Shown here: one piece after another, positions 6,457 through 11,160 of the stretch
How positions within the stretch are numbered: the first letter of the stretch is position 1
Layout of the letters: every line of letters starts with the position of its first letter
Assembly: GCA_021803885.1 (NCBI GenBank)
Contig: JAJZKY010000061.1
Location: 912 to 12,071 of the forward strand
DNA: 11,160 nucleotides
Reading direction: 5' to 3'
Origin: Planctomycetota bacterium
Lineage (GTDB): Bacteria; Planctomycetota; Phycisphaerae; WQYP01; JAJZKY01
Notes under the pieces: model-generated
What the model was told of the DNA's origin: nothing
What the model saw: the letters and a program-made list of their open reading frames with translations, nothing else
Databases searched by the model: none
Made by a program: the position numbers and the translations under genes

Positions 6457-7977
6457 CTAAACAGTTTCGAACTCAGCGCACAGCTGTGCATCCAGCAATT
6501 GCGTGGAGTCGGCAACACGGTGTGCATCGGTTGAGAACCGCCTGCTGGAAACAGACAGCCCCTCCAGCAACTTCGCAATCACATCCGCCGCCGTATAGCT
6601 CGACCGTCCCGGCGCAAGAAACATCGGCACACAGTCCAGATCATCGCCGGCGGTCACGATTCCCTGCTCTGTCCGGCTTCCATTTCTGGCCTGCGGATAG
6701 CCGATATTCGCCAGCAGCGCATTGCACAGGCATTTTCTTCCCGGTGAATCTTCCGCGTTGCCGCCCTTTGAAACATACAAGCTCAGCGGTTCGGCGGCAC
6801 AACGATACCCAATCGCGCCGTCTGGAGTTCGATACGCCTCATGCAAAAATCCTAGATCGCAGATGCGCGGTCTGGAGGCGTAGACATCCGGCTCGGAACC
6901 GGTGCCCTCCAATCGCGCAACCTTGAAAGGAAATCGGGTCGGAGATGCCAGCGGATCGGTAAAAACGTGCGCTTCGCCGGCAACGGCTTTCGCCAACAGC
7001 GTCCGCTTGTAATCCTCTCGCAGGCCCGACTCATCGGAGAATTCAAACGCCGTTCCTACCTGAACTCCTGTAGCGCCCTGCGCCAGCGCTTCGCTCAATT
7101 TTTCAGGATGCCCGTAGCCGCCCGCCAGCCAGAATGGCACTCCCAACTCCCGCAACTTTTCTATGTCGATGGCATCCCGCTCGCCGTAGATCGGCTCGCC
7201 CGCATCCGACAATTGCACTTTCCCGCGCGGTGGAGCATTATGGCCGCCCGCCGTTCTCATCTCGACGACCAGCCCGTCCACTCTGCCGTTGGCTTTCTTC
7301 ACCATGGTCGTTGCCAGTGTGTTGGAGGACACAATAGCGAGAAATTTCGGGCGCGTCAGCGGAGCCAGATCGCACTCCATATAGTCGCGTGGATCGAAGT
7401 GCATCGTCGTGTCGTCGCTTTCGAGTGCGCCACTTACATGAATCGCATATTCCGCGGACTGATGCCTGGAATATCGATCCAACACACCTGGAATCTTCAG
7501 CGGAATTCCTGCGCCCATAACGACATAGCCAACCCCTGCCAGCATCGCGCCGTAAATCGTCGACAGATGCGCAGTCTGAATTTTCTCCAGATAGTTAATT
7601 CCCACTGAATTTTGATGACCTTCACGCGCCAAAAATACTTCGACGAAATTGCTGACGATATCCAGTTCAATCAATTCGCGAGGATTGTCTTTCTTATGCG
7701 GCGGCGCCACGTGATACGGGGTACGTTCGCTCTTGCCGCCGGCAATGAAGTACCGCTGCCAGATGCGCTCCGCCATGGCCGGAAACGGAAACGCATCGAA
7801 TCCGCGCCGCATGTGTCCGCCGGGATCGCCATCCTGTAAACGTCGCGCCAGAATTTGATCGAGCGCAGTTCCCGATACCACACCCAGCTGACCAAGCCGC
7901 GAGACCGCCTGTGCCAGACGCCAATTCGAAACACCCGCACCCATGCCACCCTGAACGATCACCGGGAATTTATTCAT
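6457..7977 (-). CDS. nitronate monooxygenase / 2-nitropropane dioxygenase-like flavoprotein
   Basis: This is an FMN-dependent TIM-barrel protein of the NPD family (nitronate monooxygenase, FabK and PfaD relatives), 506 residues and presumably cytosolic. IVQGGMGAGVSNWRLAQAV (7-25) is the N-terminal flavin loop. GHNAPPR (245-251) is the family signature loop, and WLAGGYGHPEKLSEALAQGA (283-302) with GVQVGTAFEFSDESG (304-318) forms the phosphate-binding end of the barrel. Classical nitronate monooxygenases are about 320-380 residues. This one has insertions before the barrel core and a C-terminal extension from about 365 containing RKCLCNALLANIGYPQ (414-429), so it belongs to a long subfamily whose substrate is uncertain and is nearer PfaD-like proteins in layout. 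The ATG at 7975-7977 gives the expected N-terminus, although its ribosome-binding site is weak. It is transcribed divergently from the heme gene. Confidence 0.8.
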   Translation of the reverse strand: MNKFPVIVQGGMGAGVSNWRLAQAVSRLGQLGVVSGTALDQILARRLQDGDPGGHMRRGFDAFPFPAMAERIWQRYFIAGGKSERTPYHVAPPHKKDNPRELIELDIVSNFVEVFLAREGHQNSVGINYLEKIQTAHLSTIYGAMLAGVGYVVMGAGIPLKIPGVLDRYSRHQSAEYAIHVSGALESDDTTMHFDPRDYMECDLAPLTRPKFLAIVSSNTLATTMVKKANGRVDGLVVEMRTAGGHNAPPRGKVQLSDAGEPIYGERDAIDIEKLRELGVPFWLAGGYGHPEKLSEALAQGATGVQVGTAFEFSDESGLREDYKRTLLAKAVAGEAHVFTDPLASPTRFPFKVARLEGTGSEPDVYASRPRICDLGFLHEAYRTPDGAIGYRCAAEPLSLYVSKGGNAEDSPGRKCLCNALLANIGYPQARNGSRTEQGIVTAGDDLDCVPMFLAPGRSSYTAADVIAKLLEGLSVSSRRFSTDAHRVADSTQLLDAQLCAEFETV

Positions 7978-8022
7978 AACATCTCTATGCTTTCATCCTG
8001 TACTGCCGTTGCGTGTCGTAGT

Positions 8023-8050
8023 TTTGTAATCTTCATTGCATTGGTTTCAA
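8023..8050 (-). promoter_or_regulatory. possible sigma70-type promoter for the NPD-like gene
   Basis: On the - strand, TTGAAA (8045-8050) and TACAAA (8023-8028) are separated by 16 nt, about 45 nt upstream of the start codon. The -35 box is close to consensus and the -10 box matches at 4 of 6. This is a pattern match only. Confidence 0.3.
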
Positions 8051-8066
8051 CTTCGACAACCGTCCA

Positions 8067-8101
8067 TTTCCGCTGTCTTCAGCAAACACTAACAGCGGAA
8101 A
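8067..8101. repeat. perfect 10-bp inverted repeat in the divergent intergenic region
   Basis: TTTCCGCTGT at 8067-8076 is the exact reverse complement of ACAGCGGAAA at 8092-8101, with a 15-nt spacer. It lies in the 264-nt gap between the two divergent genes, just behind the putative - strand promoter. It has no U-tract, so it is not an intrinsic terminator. An operator for a dimeric regulator, or a structured leader, is possible. Confidence 0.5.
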
Positions 8102-8108
8102 CCTGCGA

Positions 8109-8124
8109 TGTGACCTGCGTCACT
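8109..8124. promoter_or_regulatory. CRP/FNR-like palindrome TGTGA-N6-TCACT
   Basis: TGTGACCTGCGTCACT fits the CRP-type half-site layout TGTGA-N6-TCACA at all but the last base. It is centred about 125 nt upstream of the hemG start and in front of neither confirmed promoter. The regulator is not in the window. A chance match is possible. Confidence 0.35.
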
Positions 8125-8241
8125 GCGTGGCCATGTTTGAATCGTTACCGTTGGGGATAGTGAAGCGGTTTCCGCAGCCTCCCAGCACCACCCCAGGCTG
8201 CATGGTTCGCATCCGCAGGCGCACTCTCAGTAGGCGATGAT

Positions 8242-9873
8242 ATGAAAAATATCGTGATCATTGGCGGAGGCATTACCGGGCTGGCCACCGCTTTTTACCT
8301 GCAGCAATATGCGCCCACCGGTATTCAGACCACGTTGATTGAAAGCTCCCCCAGGCTGGGCGGAAAAATAGTCTCTGCCTATGAGAACGGCTTCGTTATC
8401 GAGTGCGGGCCCGACTCCTTCATCACCCAGAAGGCTGCAGCCATCGCATTGTGTCGCGACCTGGGACTGAGCGATCAGATGATTGGCTCAAATCCTGGTA
8501 AGGCAACCTACGTCTGGAGTCGAGGAGAACTGCATCCGATTCCAGAAGGCATGATGCTGATGGCCCCCACCATGATGCTTCCCTTCCTACGCTCGCGGTT
8601 GATCTCATGGTCCGGAAAATTGCGGATGGGAATGGAAATCCTGGTTCCACCGCGTGAGGAAACTGGCGACGAAAGCCTTGCCGTCTTTACCCGCAGACGG
8701 TTAGGCGCCGAAGCACTGGAGAAAATTGCCGCGCCCTTGATGGCCGGGATTTTTGCCGCCGATCCAGAGAAACTCAGCCTGCAAAGCACCTTCCCCATGT
8801 TTCTGGAGATGGAGAAGCAGCACGGCAGCCTGCTCCGCGGCATTCTCAAGAAAAAAATGGCCCGCGCACAGAACTCTATTGCAGCGGGACCCAAGCCCTT
8901 GCCTCCTCCCATGTTTATGACGTTGCGCGGCGGCTTGCAGCAACTGGTGGATGCGCTGGTGGCGCGCCTAAATCTGGAAGTCGTCATGCTCAATCGCCAG
9001 GTGCTCAGCGTAACCCGCCAACAAGAGCGCTACCAGATCGACTTGAACGATGGCTCGCGACTCTGGGCCGACGAGGTCGTCTTCGCCACCCCCGCCGACA
9101 TCACCGCCAATCTGGTTCGCGGCATCGATCCCGTGCTTGCCTCTAAACTACGCGCCATTCGCTACGTCTCCACGGCAACGGTTTCGCTTGCCTTCAAACG
9201 CAGCGATCTAAAAACTCCGTTGAACGGCACCGGATTTCTGGTGCCTCACAGCGCGAACCGTAAGATCACCGCCTGCTCCTGGTCGTCACAGAAATTTTCC
9301 CATCGCGCACCGGAAGAGTTCGAATTGATTCGTGTCTTTATCGGCGGTGCCCGCGCGGAAGCCCTGGCCGAGCAGGACGATGCTGCTCTCATCCAACTGG
9401 CTCGCGAAGAACTGCGCTCCATCATGGGCATCACAGCGGAGCCCGTATTGGCGAAAGCCTATCGCTGGTCGAAAGCCAATCCGCAATATGACGTCGGACA
9501 CGCCATACGAGTGGCAGAAATTGAGCAGATCGTCGCATGGCATCCTGGCCTGCATCTGGCCGGCGCAGCCTACCATGGCGCAGGAATTCCAGACTGCATT
9601 GCCAGCGGAGTAAAAGCTGCCAAGGATATTGCCAACAGCCTCACGAACCCTGAGCCAGAGGAAGAACCTGCGCACCTTTCCACCGTCGTTTCGCTGAAGG
9701 AGAAGAAAAGTTATGACTTCCATCGACATTCGAGTGCTCGCTGCAACTACTCCCAAGCCGACGCATCGTCCCTCGGCCCACGACTACTCAAAAAACCCCA
9801 TGCTCGTGTATTGGGAGATGACCCAGGCCTGCGCCTTGGCCTGCCGCCACTGCCGGGCCGAAGCCGTTTCTGA
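8242..9873 (+). CDS. hemG: protoporphyrinogen oxidase, HemY/PPOX type
   Basis: This is an FAD enzyme that oxidises protoporphyrinogen IX to protoporphyrin IX (or coproporphyrinogen III to coproporphyrin III), late in heme synthesis, at or near the membrane. IVIIGGGITGLATAFYL (4-20) is the dinucleotide-binding fold, and ESSPRLGGKI (34-43) with GFVIECGPDSF (50-60) are the flavin-contact motifs of PPOX. APLMAGIFAADPEKLSLQST (164-183) is typical of the family, and LHLAGAAYHGAGIPDCIASG (438-457) is the C-terminal FAD motif. The family normally ends soon after GVKAAKDI, near 465-480 residues. Here the frame runs on to 543, with a basic tail out of character, and overlaps the next gene by 161 nt. 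Either the tail is real, or an indel near 9690-9712 hides a normal stop such as the TGA at 9714-9716 in another frame. The ribosome-binding site is weak. The likely operon partner is the radical SAM gene. Confidence 0.88.
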   Translation: MKNIVIIGGGITGLATAFYLQQYAPTGIQTTLIESSPRLGGKIVSAYENGFVIECGPDSFITQKAAAIALCRDLGLSDQMIGSNPGKATYVWSRGELHPIPEGMMLMAPTMMLPFLRSRLISWSGKLRMGMEILVPPREETGDESLAVFTRRRLGAEALEKIAAPLMAGIFAADPEKLSLQSTFPMFLEMEKQHGSLLRGILKKKMARAQNSIAAGPKPLPPPMFMTLRGGLQQLVDALVARLNLEVVMLNRQVLSVTRQQERYQIDLNDGSRLWADEVVFATPADITANLVRGIDPVLASKLRAIRYVSTATVSLAFKRSDLKTPLNGTGFLVPHSANRKITACSWSSQKFSHRAPEEFELIRVFIGGARAEALAEQDDAALIQLAREELRSIMGITAEPVLAKAYRWSKANPQYDVGHAIRVAEIEQIVAWHPGLHLAGAAYHGAGIPDCIASGVKAAKDIANSLTNPEPEEEPAHLSTVVSLKEKKSYDFHRHSSARCNYSQADASSLGPRLLKKPHARVLGDDPGLRLGLPPLPGRSRF

Positions 9874-10852
9874 TCCCCACCCCGATCAGTTGACCAACGC
9901 GGAAAGCAAAGACCTGCTGCGCCAGATTGCCGCCTTCGACAAGCCGCATCTCATCCTGACCGGCGGCGATCCGCTGCAGCGCGCTGATATTTACGAGCTG
10001 ATCGATGAAGCGCGCGGCCTTGGCCTCACCGTCTCCATTACCCCCAGCGCCACTCCGGAACTCACGCACGATGTCCTTGCGAAATTGAAGGCCCACGGTA
10101 TCGACAGTCTCGGCCTTAGCCTCGATGGCTCCAGCGCCTCTCGCCATGAAGCGGTTCGCGGCGTGGCTGGCTGCTTCGACTGGACCATCCGCGCCGCCAA
10201 AGATGCCGGCGAGCTGGGATTTCCCATCCAGGTCAACACCTTGGTCTCCGAAGAAACCGCTGACGATCTGCCCGCCATCTTTGAACTGCTGAAGTCCATG
10301 AAGGTGATGCGCTGGAGTCTCTTCTTCCTCATCGCCGTCGGTCGAGGCAAAACCCTGCAGCCTGTCTCGCCCGAACGCGGCGAAGAACTGATGCGTTGGA
10401 TTTACGATCTCTCCCGCACCGCGCCCTTTCAGGTGAAAACTACCGAAGCCCCGTCCTATCGCCGCATTGCGTTAAGCGAGATGCGGAAAGAGGGAATGTC
10501 CGCGCAGGAAATCGAACGCACTCCCGTCTACCGTGGATTTGGCATTCGCGACGGCCACGGCATCATGTTCGTCTCCAACCAGGGCGATGTGTACCCCGCC
10601 GGCTTCTTGCCTCTCGCCGTCGGCAACGTGCGCCAGAACAGCCTGCAGGAAATCTATCGCAACTCGCCCATCTTTCGCGGCCTGCATACGCCCAGCCAGT
10701 TCAAAGGCAAGTGTGGATATTGCGAATACTCCGCGCTCTGCGGCGGCTCCCGTGCCCGTGCCTTCGCCTACACCGGCGATCCACTGGCCAGCGATCCCTT
10801 CTGCCCCTACAAACCCAAATCCCTCCCCCACGTCTCCGCTGGAGCCTACTAG
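9713..10852 (+). CDS. radical SAM protein with SPASM-like C-terminus, AhbD/NirJ-like
   Basis: This 379-residue radical SAM enzyme has CALACRHC (C40, C44, C47), the CxxxCxxC [4Fe-4S]/SAM site, and TGGDP (83-87) as the SAM-binding glycine motif. A C-terminal cysteine set, C334, C337, C343 and C364 within KCGYCEYSALCGGSRARAFA and DPFCPY, can hold an auxiliary cluster. This tail resembles the heme-synthesis radical SAM proteins AhbD and NirJ and the radical SAM/SPASM group to which the name TIGR04053 is usually applied. An AAGGAG site at 9697-9702, 10 nt before the ATG, supports this start; a later start at M30 is possible. It overlaps the end of the protoporphyrinogen oxidase frame, so a tetrapyrrole-related job is reasonable, for instance modifying a heme precursor or a peptide. 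The substrate is not shown by the sequence. Confidence 0.82.
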   Translation: MTSIDIRVLAATTPKPTHRPSAHDYSKNPMLVYWEMTQACALACRHCRAEAVSDPHPDQLTNAESKDLLRQIAAFDKPHLILTGGDPLQRADIYELIDEARGLGLTVSITPSATPELTHDVLAKLKAHGIDSLGLSLDGSSASRHEAVRGVAGCFDWTIRAAKDAGELGFPIQVNTLVSEETADDLPAIFELLKSMKVMRWSLFFLIAVGRGKTLQPVSPERGEELMRWIYDLSRTAPFQVKTTEAPSYRRIALSEMRKEGMSAQEIERTPVYRGFGIRDGHGIMFVSNQGDVYPAGFLPLAVGNVRQNSLQEIYRNSPIFRGLHTPSQFKGKCGYCEYSALCGGSRARAFAYTGDPLASDPFCPYKPKSLPHVSAGAY

Positions 10853-10939
10853 GCTTCATAACGCCGTCGAATCTCGGCAGTTGATCCAGCCATGCACGAG
10901 CCCTATCCCGGGCACCATCTAATTTTTGAAGTACTTAGC

Positions 10940-11160
10940 CTAAGCGAAGCCGTCCGATTGATCGAGTGCGCCAATGTGGGCGTGCTCGTCGATAAACAGA
11001 CGCCCGGCGTTCAGTGCTTTCCGGTCAAGCTCCAGCAGGTCGAGTTTTTTTACCTTGTTCTGCAGCACACTCCATGCGGTGCCTGCGGCGAGACACTCGG
11101 TCTCCTCCAGTAAGGCCCCCATCATCACAATGTTGGCGACCTTCGTCGATCCAAGCCTGT
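10940..11160 (-). CDS. 2-oxoacid:acceptor oxidoreductase gamma-type subunit, C-terminal part (runs off right edge)
   Basis: The - strand frame is open from the window edge to TAG at 10940-10942. It reads GSTKVANIVMMGALLEETEC, followed by WSVLQNKVKK and LLELDRKALNAGRLFI. This matches the C-terminal end of the gamma subunit/domain of pyruvate, 2-oxoglutarate or indolepyruvate:ferredoxin oxidoreductases (xxTKVANxVxLGALLexTgxL...aLexxxkk..ellelNxkAlxaG). Such enzymes decarboxylate 2-oxoacids to acyl-CoA and pass electrons to ferredoxin; which substrate cannot be told from this part. The gene converges on the radical SAM gene across an 87-nt gap in which no clear terminator hairpin is seen. Confidence 0.7.
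   Translation of the reverse strand, partial: RLGSTKVANIVMMGALLEETECLAAGTAWSVLQNKVKKLDLLELDRKALNAGRLFIDEHAHIGALDQSDGFA

Noticed and set aside
6258..6926. Long open + strand frame of 222 codons
   Set aside because: It lies mostly antisense to the C-terminal half of the NPD-like gene, is low in hydrophobic-core pattern, and shows no recognisable motif; it is a shadow of GC-rich coding sequence.
10892..11113. + strand 73-codon frame beginning MHEPYPGHH
   Set aside because: It is antisense to a clear oxidoreductase gamma-subunit C-terminus, and its own sequence has no recognisable family.
1..11160. CRISPR arrays, tRNA genes, phage or toxin-antitoxin or defence systems
   Set aside because: No regularly spaced repeats, cloverleaf sequences, integrases, or paired small toxin/antitoxin frames were seen on either strand.

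Overview
The window looks like a chromosomal segment of a moderately GC-rich soil bacterium. The best guess is an acidobacterium (Terriglobia type), inferred only from the character of the heme, oxidoreductase and insertion-sequence proteins; no marker gene proves it. It has two halves with different characters.

Left half (1-5602), by eye less GC-rich: the 5' end of an IS630-family transposase gene runs off the left edge. Three exported-protein genes then lie head to tail on the + strand. They are a GH31-type glycoside hydrolase that lacks its C-terminal part, a Tat-signal protein with an Asp-box that is probably a beta-propeller, and a LamG (concanavalin-A-like) protein with a large unrecognised C-terminal region. 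Together they look like part of a polysaccharide-degradation cluster working in the periplasm or outside the cell. No transporter or regulator is visible in the window.

Junction (5629-6316): this is an insertion-sequence graveyard. A 575-bp IS66-family derivative keeps both terminal inverted repeats, but its interior is deleted so that the tnpA start is joined to the tnpC end, and nonsense codons are present. It abuts a short relic of an IS5-type transposase. The carbohydrate genes are therefore bracketed by insertion-sequence material on both sides.

Right half (6457-11160), more GC-rich: a nitronate monooxygenase/2-nitropropane dioxygenase-like flavoprotein lies on the - strand. It is divergent from a + strand pair: protoporphyrinogen oxidase (HemG/HemY type) followed by an AhbD/NirJ-like radical SAM protein with a SPASM-like cysteine tail. 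The two reading frames of the pair overlap by 161 nt. The divergent intergenic region holds a perfect 10-bp inverted repeat and a CRP/FNR-like palindrome. At the right edge, on the - strand, is the C-terminus of a 2-oxoacid:acceptor oxidoreductase gamma-type subunit. This half reads as core redox and tetrapyrrole metabolism.

No tRNA, rRNA, CRISPR array or complete mobile element was found. The most notable points are the IS66 deletion derivative, the frame-broken end of the GH31 gene, the two unclassified secreted proteins, and the overlapping heme-oxidase/radical-SAM pair.
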